Below, piece after piece: positions 16,432 through 23,977 of a stretch of DNA of 50,037 nucleotides. Location of the stretch: NCBI GenBank assembly GCA_001464865.1, contig LNEG01000161.1, positions 1 through 50,037 on the forward strand, read 5' to 3'. Each line of letters begins with the position of its first letter. Positions within the stretch are counted from its first letter, which is position 1. The notes under the pieces are model-generated. The model was given only the letters and a program-made list of their open reading frames with translations. It searched no databases and was not told where the DNA came from. This stretch comes from Burkholderiales bacterium Ga0074133 (GTDB lineage: Bacteria > Pseudomonadota > Gammaproteobacteria > Burkholderiales > Burkholderiaceae_C). A program made the position numbers and the translations under genes.

Positions 16432-17067
16432 TCAGCGTGGCCGGTACATCCGGAACAGCTGCTCCGGCCCCACCGTGAAGTAGTCGGCCGGGCCGCCGCC
16501 GCGCAGTATGTGACCTGCGTTCGCCGTGTCGTACACGCCGTCCTTGAGCAGCGCCGTGTCGATGTGCACCGCCACCACCTCACCCAGCACCAGCCAGGTG
16601 TCCACCGCAGCGCCGTCGGCCCCCTGCAGCTGCAGCACCTGCGTGCTGCGGCACTCGAACGTGACCGGGCTCTCGGCCACGCGGGGCGGTGCTACCAGGG
16701 TGGAGGCCAGCGGCGTCAGGCCGGTCAGCGCAAACTCGCTCACCTCGGGCGGCACGGCGGCGCAGCTCTGGTTCATCACCTCGGCCAGGTCGCGCGTGGC
16801 CAGGTTCCACACGAACTCGCCCGTCTCCTGCACGTTGCGCGCCGTGTCCTTGTAGCCAATGCTGGCAAAGCCCACGATGGGCGGCACGTAGTTGAAGGCG
16901 TTGAAAAAACTGTAGGGCGCCAGATTGGTGGCCCCGGCGGTGCTTTGCGTGGAGATCCAGCCGATGGGGCGCGGGCCCACGATGGCGTTGAACGGGTCGT
17001 GCGGCAGGCCGTGGCCCTGGCGGGGCTGGTAGCTGTGGAGGGTGCGGTGGGTGGCAGGGGGCGTCAT
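16432..17067 (-). CDS. Flavin reductase-like FMN-binding split-barrel protein
   Basis: The 211-residue protein belongs to the flavin reductase / FMN-binding split-barrel superfamily. It has FNAIVGPRPIGWISTQSTAGATNLAPYSFFNAFNYVPPIVGF near the N-terminus, the typical flavin-binding segment, then TGEFVWNLAT and VLGEVVAVHID in the C-terminal half. Such proteins act as flavin reductases of two-component monooxygenases or as oxidoreductases of unknown substrate; no partner monooxygenase is nearby. I start at the ATG at 17067 (MTPPATHRTLHSY) because the longer frame adds a segment unlike the family. It is convergent with the PAS-GGDEF-EAL gene. Confidence 0.88.
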   Translation of the reverse strand: MTPPATHRTLHSYQPRQGHGLPHDPFNAIVGPRPIGWISTQSTAGATNLAPYSFFNAFNYVPPIVGFASIGYKDTARNVQETGEFVWNLATRDLAEVMNQSCAAVPPEVSEFALTGLTPLASTLVAPPRVAESPVTFECRSTQVLQLQGADGAAVDTWLVLGEVVAVHIDTALLKDGVYDTANAGHILRGGGPADYFTVGPEQLFRMYRPR

Positions 17068-17140
17068 GGCGGCGGCGGGTGTCGTGCAGCACGCCACCTT
17101 AGCGGCATCCGGCCGGGGCTGCAGTCGCATGTCTGCCAGT

Positions 17141-17175
17141 TTGCTATTTTTTGATAGCTATCGGGGCAATCAATG
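17141..17175 (-). repeat. Dispersed intergenic repeat family A, copy 2
   Basis: Read on the minus strand this contains ATTGATTGCCCCGATAGCTA and then an AATAGC end, matching the copies at 3951, 27534 and 36430. It lies upstream of the flavin reductase-like gene. Confidence 0.6.
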
Positions 17176-17304
17176 GCTGGACGTGCGGCTGTTTTGATCC
17201 AAAACCGGCGTTTTGGGTGCACTGCGGACAGTTGCGGGCAGGTGTGGGCAGTTCCGGGCCGTGGCGGCGCTCACGCCAGTTCCGCCACGCCAACACCGCG
17301 GTGC

Positions 17305-18873
17305 TCAGCGCCCGCCGCCTTCCGTGGTGCAGATGCCCTGGCTGCGGGGCGGCACCGTGCACGCCATGCGAAAGTGTGCACTGAACTCGTCCTTGCCCAT
17401 GCTGGAGCTGGAGCCCTCGAGCCAGGGGAGCTGCGTGCGCACGCGCTCCAGGGCCGCCCGTGCATCGGCTTCGCTGGCGCGGCCTCTGACCAGCACGCGC
17501 GTGCCATCGCTGGTCAGCTCGATCTGCGCTACCTGCACTTGCGGCGCCAGCACGGGCCGCAGCGCGGCCTCGATCTGCTGCTGGGTGTAGCTGCTGCCGG
17601 TGGCCGGCAGGCACACGCTGCGCTCGCCCGGCGCGGCGCACAGGAAGTTCATCATCACGCGGTACTCCGCCACCCCGGATTCGTTGCGCTGGATGCGGGC
17701 CACCTGCGCACTGCGCACTTCGCCCGACTGCTTGAGATCCCGCGCAAATTCGCGCACTGCCACCTCGTCCGGCGCGCGGCCTTCCAGCGCACCGCCGCCG
17801 TTCCACAGGTCCACGTTGCCCACCGTCATGCCGGGCCGCAGCAGGGGCTGCAGCACGTCGGCCACGCGCTGGCGCGGAGATATGGGCGCTGGAGAGGGCC
17901 ATGACGCAGAGGGCGATGCAGACCCTGCGGACGCAGCCGGCAGCGATGGCGCCGGGCCGGCCAGGCCCAGCACCTCCGCCCGCAGCGTGCGCGTGGTGTT
18001 CCGTATCTCATCGTTCATCGGCATGGGGTTCACGCGCCCGGCCGGCACCTTGAGGGCCGCCACGGGGCCGTCGATCCAGATCGGATACTCCAGCGCGATG
18101 CGGCCCGGCGCGCGGGCTGGCTGGTAGTAGCCGGCCTCTGTGTCGGCGCCAATGCGGATGGAAAACCGTGCCCGGGTCGTGGTGGCCGTCACACCTACGT
18201 GGCGTGCCTCCATGTCGTGGAACAGCAGGGCTGTGCTGGCCTGTGAACTGGCCAGCTGCAGCCACTGCACCTCCCCCGTGCCGCCCGCCACCACCGTGGC
18301 GTTGGACTGCACGCTCAGCAGGCCCAGGCGCACGTCGTGAAACCACAGCTTCATGCCGTGGCTGGGGTTGAGGTACATGCGTAGCACCGGCAGGTCCACC
18401 CGGTCAAACAGCAGCTTGAGGTTGTCCCCGCGCAGCAGCAGCTCGTGGGCCGTGGCCAGCTGCAGCGTGAAGCACACGGCCGCGTTGTCGGCCCCCACCC
18501 GCGGTATGGCCGACGCGCCCGTGGCAGCGCTGATCGTCACGTCGTACAGCCGCGGCTTTGCACTGCGCTGGCGGTCCCCGCTGTAGGTGCTGTCGGCTAC
18601 CCGAAACGTGCCGCTGCCCAGAAAGAGCCGGTTCTCGGGGCCGGACACCACGCGCACCGTGCATTCGTTGGCAACGATGTGGACGTTTCGCAGGTTCCCC
18701 AGCAAGCCCGTGGCCGGGTCCCACGGCCGCTCGCGTGCATCGCGCAGCAGGTTGGCGCGCTCGATGAGCGTGTCGGGCGTCACGTCCAGCGGCGCGGCGC
18801 TGGCGTGCACGGTGGTGGCGCAGAGCAGGGCGCCGGCCAGGAGGGAGCGAAGGGGGATCATGCTGGCGCCCAT
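17305..18873 (-). CDS. Secreted protein of unknown function with a duplicated C-terminal domain
   Basis: The 522-residue protein starts with a Sec signal (LLAGALLCATTVHASAAP, cleavage near residue 27) and I do not recognise it as a whole. Residues 27-270 look beta-rich, with few cysteines. A Ser/Ala/Pro linker follows at about 315-345. The C-terminus holds two similar modules, one around LRPGMTVGNVDLWNGGGALEGRAPDEVAVREFARDLKQSGEV and one around LAPQVQVAQIELTSDGTRVLVRGRASEADARAALERV. Both resemble the PilN-type pattern of strand, glycine-arginine turn and helix. Four cysteines occur near the modules (FLC, SVCLP, MACTV, GICTT). It could be an envelope assembly factor, but that is a guess. An alternative start is at 18861. 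Confidence 0.6.
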   Translation of the reverse strand: MGASMIPLRSLLAGALLCATTVHASAAPLDVTPDTLIERANLLRDARERPWDPATGLLGNLRNVHIVANECTVRVVSGPENRLFLGSGTFRVADSTYSGDRQRSAKPRLYDVTISAATGASAIPRVGADNAAVCFTLQLATAHELLLRGDNLKLLFDRVDLPVLRMYLNPSHGMKLWFHDVRLGLLSVQSNATVVAGGTGEVQWLQLASSQASTALLFHDMEARHVGVTATTTRARFSIRIGADTEAGYYQPARAPGRIALEYPIWIDGPVAALKVPAGRVNPMPMNDEIRNTTRTLRAEVLGLAGPAPSLPAASAGSASPSASWPSPAPISPRQRVADVLQPLLRPGMTVGNVDLWNGGGALEGRAPDEVAVREFARDLKQSGEVRSAQVARIQRNESGVAEYRVMMNFLCAAPGERSVCLPATGSSYTQQQIEAALRPVLAPQVQVAQIELTSDGTRVLVRGRASEADARAALERVRTQLPWLEGSSSSMGKDEFSAHFRMACTVPPRSQGICTTEGGGR

Positions 18874-18932
18874 GGTACGGGCAAGCCCGGGCAGGGCGGA
18901 TGGTCAGAACGTGTCAGTGCGAAGGGGGTGGC

Positions 18933-18991
18933 TGCTGCTGCCCCAGAAACAGCCCCGGCGGCTGCCCCACCGGCTTGCGCACCACGGCGCT
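18933..18991. repeat. Left copy of 59-bp direct repeat (relic of an araC-type 3' end)
   Basis: This segment aligns without gaps to 20400-20458 at 54 of 59 positions by hand. On the minus strand it encodes SAVVRKPVGQPPGLFLGQQ, nearly the same as the end of the AraC-family protein at 20330-21325. After that it continues QPPPSH and a stop, possibly the original C-terminus. It marks the left edge of the 1.5-kb islet. Confidence 0.8.
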
Positions 18992-19083
18992 ACATCTTTG
19001 CCGCCTCAGACGACGTGAGAGGAGTAGTAAAAAGTTACATTCTTCTCCGCATACGCTGCGTTGCGACACCACGTGTCGGGGCG

Positions 19084-19309
19084 CATAGGTATTACGACCC
19101 GCGCCAGCAAGGGAGCTGGAGCATCAAGAAAGTGTTGCCTACCATCGCGACCCACTTGGAGTACGACGCGCTCACGGATGTACGGGATGGTGGCATGGGA
19201 AGCCATCGCACCGGCCACATCAGCACAGCGCAAGGCGCTGATTTGCGATGAACTCTTGGCCTATTGCGCACTGGACACACGGGCAATGGTGGAGATCTGG
19301 AAAAAATTT
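19084..19309 (+). pseudogene. C-terminal remnant of a DUF2779-family protein, truncated and frameshifted
   Basis: Two adjacent frames together read like the end of a DUF2779 protein. The first, from 19084, has RYYDPRQQGSWSIKKVLPTI and LEYDALTDVRDGGM. The second, from about 19196, has WEAIAPATSAQRKAL and LLAYCALDTRAMVEIWKKF. The switch lies near 19191-19200, and the more N-terminal bulk of the protein is absent. DUF2779 proteins are predicted nuclease-like proteins, often with a Cas4-like N-terminal part; that is general family knowledge. The remnant ends 54 bp before the intact nuclease-like gene, which may once have been its operon partner. No start or function is expected. Confidence 0.65.
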
Positions 19310-19362
19310 TCACAAAACCGTCTGGCATCCCCCCCGCAGACAACACCCAAGGAGAAAAAACT

Positions 19363-20343
19363 ATGTCAAAGCAATCCCAAGCGCCTTCCGAACCTGCAAG
19401 CGGTACCCCGTTCTTTACGGCACTCATGCAGCATCTAATGCAGGGCACGATGATTCCCAAGGTGCAGGTAGAGCGCTCTATCGGCCCGATCATCGGGTTC
19501 TTTCTGGCAGATGCGCTTGCAACCTCGCCAGACGATGACATCGTGATGCTCTGCCCTGAATTTCCTATCCAAAAAGCAGGTAACAACCAGTCCACCAACA
19601 TTGATTGGCTGATGCTCAATCTCGCTACGAAAGAACTGTTTTTGGTGGAACTCAAGACTACGGATACCACCTTTCGCCCAGAGCAGGCCGCCATCTATCG
19701 GGAGCTCCAGAGCAAGATCGCTCGCGAAGGCTCTGCTGCATTCCTGTTGGACGATCTGGACGCGATCGGAGCTGCCTCCCAGGAGCGGGGCAAATACCAG
19801 AACGTTCGAAATTTGTTGGCGCAAGGATTTGGGGCCTCTGACGGAGATGGGCTGCGTGAGGCGCTTGGCCAGTGCAAGCGTGCGAGGGTCATCTATCTCG
19901 CCCCGCAAGTAAGCAAGCCTCTTGAATGGCCAACCAGCGAGGAAGGTTGGGCATGGCTGTCGTTCTCGGACCTGCCAGAGTCCTTGGAGGCACATGTCTA
20001 TGCCGAACAATGGCCCGCTGTCAGAAACAGTCTCATATCGCTGGACGCGCTCACGCGCCGGTTGCGCAATGGTGATGCGCCCTCAACCCCTGGGGCACGG
20101 AACTACCTGGATGTGCTCGATTTTGATGCCCTTGTGAAGCGGTGCCGCACGGAGGAAGGGACTTGGGTTGTCGGCCTGAAGAACTGGCGCGCAGTGCTCC
20201 CCCTCATGACCCTTGAACAGCTGCGCTCCAAGGCATACAAGTGTGACCTTGCAGAAGCTGGCGTCGGCAAGAAGCTGAAAAGCAACTGGATTGCTGGTGA
20301 CCAGTTCCTTGCGCAGGTCGATAAGTTGCTCAACGCTGGATGA
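19363..20343 (+). CDS. Putative PD-(D/E)XK nuclease-fold protein on an acquired islet
   Basis: The 326-residue protein has no family name I can give. Its clearest feature is STNIDWLMLNLATKELFLVELKTTDT at about residues 77-102, a PD-(D/E)XK-like core with an acidic residue, a hydrophobic hairpin and ExK (VELK). A preceding acidic helix and a following glutamine (EQAAIYRELQSKI) fit that fold. The C-terminus (KRARVIYLAPQ, WLSFSDL, LEQLRSKAYKC) is unassigned. The AAGGAG site before the ATG is strong. Hand-counting four lines gives about 58% GC against clearly higher values in the flanks. The last 14 bp overlap the convergent AraC gene. Restriction, DNA repair and phage defence are all possible roles; none is shown. 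Confidence 0.7.
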   Translation: MSKQSQAPSEPASGTPFFTALMQHLMQGTMIPKVQVERSIGPIIGFFLADALATSPDDDIVMLCPEFPIQKAGNNQSTNIDWLMLNLATKELFLVELKTTDTTFRPEQAAIYRELQSKIAREGSAAFLLDDLDAIGAASQERGKYQNVRNLLAQGFGASDGDGLREALGQCKRARVIYLAPQVSKPLEWPTSEEGWAWLSFSDLPESLEAHVYAEQWPAVRNSLISLDALTRRLRNGDAPSTPGARNYLDVLDFDALVKRCRTEEGTWVVGLKNWRAVLPLMTLEQLRSKAYKCDLAEAGVGKKLKSNWIAGDQFLAQVDKLLNAG

Positions 20344-21325
20344 CATGGATCCTTTGGAGTGAAGCCTCTGCAGGTCGGCCACTTACGGATCCGTTGGACT
20401 CCTGCTGCCCCAGAAACCGCCCGGGCGGCTGCCCCACCGACTTGCGCACCATGGCGCTGAAGGCGCTCGCGCTGTAGCCCAGCTCGGCCGCGATCTGGCC
20501 CATGGGCATCCGCCCCGCGGCCAGCGACACCGCCTTGGCCAGGATGACCTGCTGGCGCCACTGCGTGAAGGTGCTGCCCAGCTCGGAGCGGAACAGCCGC
20601 GCCACGGTGCGCGGGCTGGCGCCCGTGTCGTGCGCCCAGGCCGCCAGCGTGTCGTGGCGGGTGGGGTCGGCCAGGACGGCCTCGCACAGGTGGCGCAGGC
20701 GCTTGTCGTGGGGCAGGTCCACGCCCAGCTTCACGGCGGCGGCGCGGGCCAGCTCGTCGCGGATGAGCGCGGTGAGGTGCTGCTCACGCAGCAGTGCACT
20801 CAGGTGCCGCTCGCGCAGCAGTGCGGCCGCGGTGGGGGCGGTGTCGCCATCAGGCTCGGTGGGCATCTCGCGCACCAGGGCGCGCAGCAGGTCTGACACC
20901 TCCAGCACCCGGCACTGGCGCCAGGTGTCGCTGCCTGCACCGTCGTGGGTTGCGCCCAGTGCCTGTGGCCCGCACCGGCCGGGCGGCTGGTGGAAGTACA
21001 GGGTGCGCAGGTCGGCGTCTTCCACCATGGTCACCGCGTGCTCCACCCCGGGCGGAATCCACAGCGCGCGCGATGGCGGCACGATGAAGGTGCCGTGGTT
21101 CACCGTGAGGCGGATCACGCCCGTGGTCGAGATGGCCACCTGCGCCCACGGGTGGCTGTGCGGCATCACCTGCGTGTCGGCGGCCAGCATGCGCAGCTTG
21201 GCCCGCACCGGCCGCGCGGCGGTGGGCACGAACAGCTCCGGCGTGAGCGAGCCCACGTACGCGCGCTCGCGTCGGGCAGGCGGCACGACATCGGGGGCAA
21301 AGTGCTGGGGCGCGGGGGTTGGCAT
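20330..21325 (-). CDS. AraC-family transcriptional regulator with islet-derived C-terminus
   Basis: The 331-residue regulator has an N-terminal cupin-like sensing domain (MPHSHPWAQVAISTTGVIRL, IPPGVEHAV) and a C-terminal AraC DNA-binding domain with two helix-turn-helices (TLAAWAHDTGASPRTVARLFRSELG and MGQIAAELGYSASAFSAMVRKSVGQPPG). It is divergent from the MFS transporter at 21391 and may control it. After FLGQQ the last 23 codons (20330-20399) come from DNA inside the islet, and its stop codon lies within the nuclease-like gene. A 27-bp tandem duplication lies in the central linker. The extra C-terminal tail is beyond the DNA-binding domain, so the protein is probably still functional. Confidence 0.9.
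   Translation of the reverse strand: MPTPAPQHFAPDVVPPARRERAYVGSLTPELFVPTAARPVRAKLRMLAADTQVMPHSHPWAQVAISTTGVIRLTVNHGTFIVPPSRALWIPPGVEHAVTMVEDADLRTLYFHQPPGRCGPQALGATHDGAGSDTWRQCRVLEVSDLLRALVREMPTEPDGDTAPTAAALLRERHLSALLREQHLTALIRDELARAAAVKLGVDLPHDKRLRHLCEAVLADPTRHDTLAAWAHDTGASPRTVARLFRSELGSTFTQWRQQVILAKAVSLAAGRMPMGQIAAELGYSASAFSAMVRKSVGQPPGRFLGQQESNGSVSGRPAEASLQRIHVIQR
20400..20458. repeat. Right copy of 59-bp direct repeat, 3' end of the AraC gene
   Basis: This is the in-place partner of 18933-18991, with five mismatches and the same orientation. It encodes SAMVRKSVGQPPGRFLGQQ on the minus strand. Islet-specific sequence begins immediately to its left (20399 and below). Confidence 0.8.
20775..20828 (-). 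repeat. 27-bp tandem duplication in the AraC gene linker
   Basis: Two units (20775-20801 and 20802-20828) match at 22 of 27 positions. They encode the repeated peptide LLRERHLSA / LLREQHLTA in frame, lengthening the helical linker between the sensing and DNA-binding domains. Confidence 0.7.
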
Positions 21326-21390
21326 GTTTGCGACAAAGTTTGGCTGCCTATCGTAAACCTGCCGGGGCCTGCCTGCCTAAGATCAGGCGC

Positions 21391-22668
21391 ATGAATGCTT
21401 CTCACCCCAGCAGCGCCACCAGCAGCGCCAGCGCAGTCCCCCTGCGGCAGGATGCGCGCACCATCGGCCTCATCGGCCTGGCCCACGGCAGCTCGCACTT
21501 CTTTCACATGCTGCTGCCGCCGCTGTTTCCGTGGCTGATCGGGGAGTTCGGTTTCAGCTACTCCGAGCTGGGCCTGCTGGTGTCGGTGTTCTTCGTGATC
21601 TCGGGCGTAGGGCAGGCGCTGTCGGGCTTTCTGGTGGACCGCGTGGGCGCGCGGCCGGTCATGTTCTTTGCGCTGTCCTGCTTCACCGCCGCGGGCGTGG
21701 TGGCGGGCACGGCCCAGGGCTACACCGGGCTGTTGCTGGCAGCGGCCCTCGCGGGCTTGGGCAATGCGCCCTTCCACCCGGTGGACTTCACCATCCTGAA
21801 CAAGCGTGTGTCGCCCCAGCGGCTGGGGCACGGGTTTTCGGTGCACGGCATTAGCGGCAACCTGGGCTGGGCGACGGCGCCGGTGTTCATGGCGGGCATC
21901 GCCACAGCCACAGGCTCATGGCGCATGGCCTGCCTGTGCGGCGCGGCCCTGGCGGCCATGGTGCTGGCCATCATGGTCTGGAACCGCGATGCGCTGGATG
22001 ACCGCCAGGGCAGCTGGGCGCACCAGGCCAAGGGCGGGGCCGCCGCCGCCACGCCCGAGCACCCCATGGCCTTCCTGAAGCTGCCTTCGGTGTGGCTGTG
22101 CTTTTCGTTCTTCTTCTGGAGCACCTGCGCGCTGAGCGCCATCCAGAGCTTTGCCAGCCCGGCGCTGCAGTCCATGTACGGTCTGCCGCTGAGCCTCACG
22201 GCCATGGTCGTCACGGGCTACATGCTGTGCGGCGCTTTGGGCATGCTGGTGGGCGGCTTCCTGGTGGGGCGCGTGCAGCGGCTGGAGAAGATCATCTCGG
22301 TGTGCCTGCTGGGTTCGGCCGCGTTGCTGGTGGTGGTGGGCACGGGCTGGCTGCCCGGGGTGGCGGCGCTGGCGGTGGCCTCGCTGGCGGGGCTGGGCAC
22401 GGGGCTGGCCGGCCCCTCGCGCGACATGCTCATCAAGCGCGCTGCGCCACCCGGCGCCACGGGCCGCGTGTACGGCACGGTGTACTCGGGGCTGGACCTG
22501 GGCTTTTGCCTGGCCGCGCCGGTGTTCGGCGCCATGCTCGACAAGGGCATGACCGCAGGCATCTTCTACGGCTCGGCCTTCACGCTGGCGCTGAGCGTGG
22601 TGTCGGCCGCGCTGGTGGGTGTGGGTGTGGCGGCCCGGGCGTCGCGGCCGGTGGCGTCGGCGGCCTGA
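21391..22668 (+). CDS. MFS transporter
   Basis: The 425-residue inner-membrane protein has about 12 hydrophobic helices. The first half contains HGSSHFFHMLLPPLFPWLIGEFGFSYSELG, and the loop 2-3 motif appears as GFLVDRVGARPVMF. Length and pattern fit the major facilitator superfamily, with some likeness to the fosmidomycin-resistance (Fsr) type at the N-terminus. A hydrophilic loop with a Gly/Ala-rich stretch (SWAHQAKGGAAAATPEHP) joins the halves. It is divergent from the AraC-type gene with a 65-bp gap, so the regulator may control it. The substrate is unknown. Confidence 0.88.
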   Translation: MNASHPSSATSSASAVPLRQDARTIGLIGLAHGSSHFFHMLLPPLFPWLIGEFGFSYSELGLLVSVFFVISGVGQALSGFLVDRVGARPVMFFALSCFTAAGVVAGTAQGYTGLLLAAALAGLGNAPFHPVDFTILNKRVSPQRLGHGFSVHGISGNLGWATAPVFMAGIATATGSWRMACLCGAALAAMVLAIMVWNRDALDDRQGSWAHQAKGGAAAATPEHPMAFLKLPSVWLCFSFFFWSTCALSAIQSFASPALQSMYGLPLSLTAMVVTGYMLCGALGMLVGGFLVGRVQRLEKIISVCLLGSAALLVVVGTGWLPGVAALAVASLAGLGTGLAGPSRDMLIKRAAPPGATGRVYGTVYSGLDLGFCLAAPVFGAMLDKGMTAGIFYGSAFTLALSVVSAALVGVGVAARASRPVASAA

Positions 22669-22774
22669 CGGCGGGTCACGCCACGCCCTGCGCGGTTTGC
22701 GGCGTTGTGTTGCAATCGCGCGGCGCCCGCGCTCCGCGCGGGCATTGCCACTTTTTCTCCAGGAACCCCTACCC

Positions 22775-23287
22775 ATGACCTCAGCCACCTACAACGCCAG
22801 CATTCCCGTGTTCCGCCAGATGCTGGGCTCGCTCAACGACGTGCTCGCCAAGACCGAGGCGCACGTCACCGCCCGCAAGATCGAGCCCGACGCCCTGCTG
22901 CAGGCCCGCCTGTTCCCCGACATGTTCCCCCTGGCCCGGCAGGTGCTGATTGCGTGCGACTTCGCCAAGGGCGTGGCCGCCCGGCTGGCCGGTGTGGAAG
23001 TGCCGTCGTTCCCCGATACCGATCGCCCCGGTTTTGCCGACCTGACCGAACGCATCGACACCGTGCTGGCCTTCATCGACAGCCTGCCCGCCGACGCCTT
23101 TGCCGACGCCGCCACGCGCCAGATCACCATCCAGCCCGGCACGCCGCGCGAAAAGCAGTTTGTGGGCGAACACTACCTGCTGCACTACGGCCTGCCGCAA
23201 TTCTTCTTCCACGTGAACGCCACCTACGCCATTGCCCGCCACAACGGCGTGGAGCTGGGCAAGCGCGACTACATGGGCAAATACTGA
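22775..23287 (+). CDS. DUF1993 family protein
   Basis: The 170-residue protein fits DUF1993, a family of helical proteins with a DinB-like four-helix appearance. Typical segments are IPVFRQMLGSLNDVLAKTEAH at the N-terminus, LFPDMFPLARQVLIACDFAKG in the middle and LPQFFFHVNATYAIARHNGVELGKRDYMG at the C-terminus. The function is unknown in the family. An AGGA ribosome-binding site precedes the ATG. It lies downstream of the MFS gene and convergent with the Lrp-type regulator, with only 27 bp between the stop codons. Confidence 0.88.
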   Translation: MTSATYNASIPVFRQMLGSLNDVLAKTEAHVTARKIEPDALLQARLFPDMFPLARQVLIACDFAKGVAARLAGVEVPSFPDTDRPGFADLTERIDTVLAFIDSLPADAFADAATRQITIQPGTPREKQFVGEHYLLHYGLPQFFFHVNATYAIARHNGVELGKRDYMGKY

Positions 23288-23314
23288 GCCCGGGAGGGCC
23301 TTGCATGCCGCGGG

Positions 23315-23788
23315 TTACTGCGCGTAGCCCAGCGGCAGCGCGGTGGTGAACTTGATCTCTTCCATCGCGAAGCTGGAGCTCACGTCCGACAGCGCCACCG
23401 CTGCCGTGAGCCGCTTGTACACCGCGTCGTAGGCGCGGATGTCGGGCACCACCACGCGCAGCAGGTAGTCCACGTCACCGCTCATCCGGTAGAACTCCAC
23501 GATTTCGGGGATGCCCATCACCACGTCGCGCAGGGTCTCGAACCACTGCTGGTGGTGCTGGTTCGTTTTCACGGCGACGAACACCGTCACCCCCACATTC
23601 ACCTTGTGCGGGTCCACCAGGGCCACATGGCGCGTGATGTAGCCCTTCTCGCGCAGCCACTGAATGCGCCGCCAGCACGGCGTGTTCGACAGGTTCACCG
23701 CATCGGCCAGTTCGGCCAGCGGAGTCTCGGCGTTTTGTTGCAGCAGATGGAGCAGCTGGCGGTCGATGGAATCCAGATTCTGTTTCAC
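23315..23788 (-). CDS. Lrp/AsnC-family transcriptional regulator
   Basis: The 157-residue protein has an N-terminal winged helix-turn-helix (LDSIDRQLLHLLQQNAETPLAELADAVNLSNTPCWRRIQWLREKGYI, residues 5-51). A C-terminal ligand-binding RAM domain follows (VTVFVAVKTNQHHQQWFETL, SGDVDYLLRVVVPDI). Members bind amino acids and act as dimers or octamers. It is divergent from the gamma-glutamyltransferase gene at 23978 with a 189-bp gap, so the pair may be linked by regulation through an amino acid; this is inference from position. Confidence 0.93.
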   Translation of the reverse strand: MKQNLDSIDRQLLHLLQQNAETPLAELADAVNLSNTPCWRRIQWLREKGYITRHVALVDPHKVNVGVTVFVAVKTNQHHQQWFETLRDVVMGIPEIVEFYRMSGDVDYLLRVVVPDIRAYDAVYKRLTAAVALSDVSSSFAMEEIKFTTALPLGYAQ

Positions 23789-23977
23789 GGTGATTTGAAG
23801 AAATGCTTTCTCTTATTGGGCGCGAAACGGGAAATAAAAGCAAAACGATTTTCATCACTTCGTCACATACTGGATGAACCTGCAAGCCCGCGCGCACCCA
23901 TGCTTGTGCGGCGGGCAAGGCCCCTGCCGAACGCGGCCCGCACGGTTTTCCACCACCCCCTTCAAGGATCCACATCC

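Noticed and set aside
16432..17067. Two-component monooxygenase reductase assignment for the split-barrel protein
   Set aside because: No partner oxygenase gene is nearby, so only the family level is stated.
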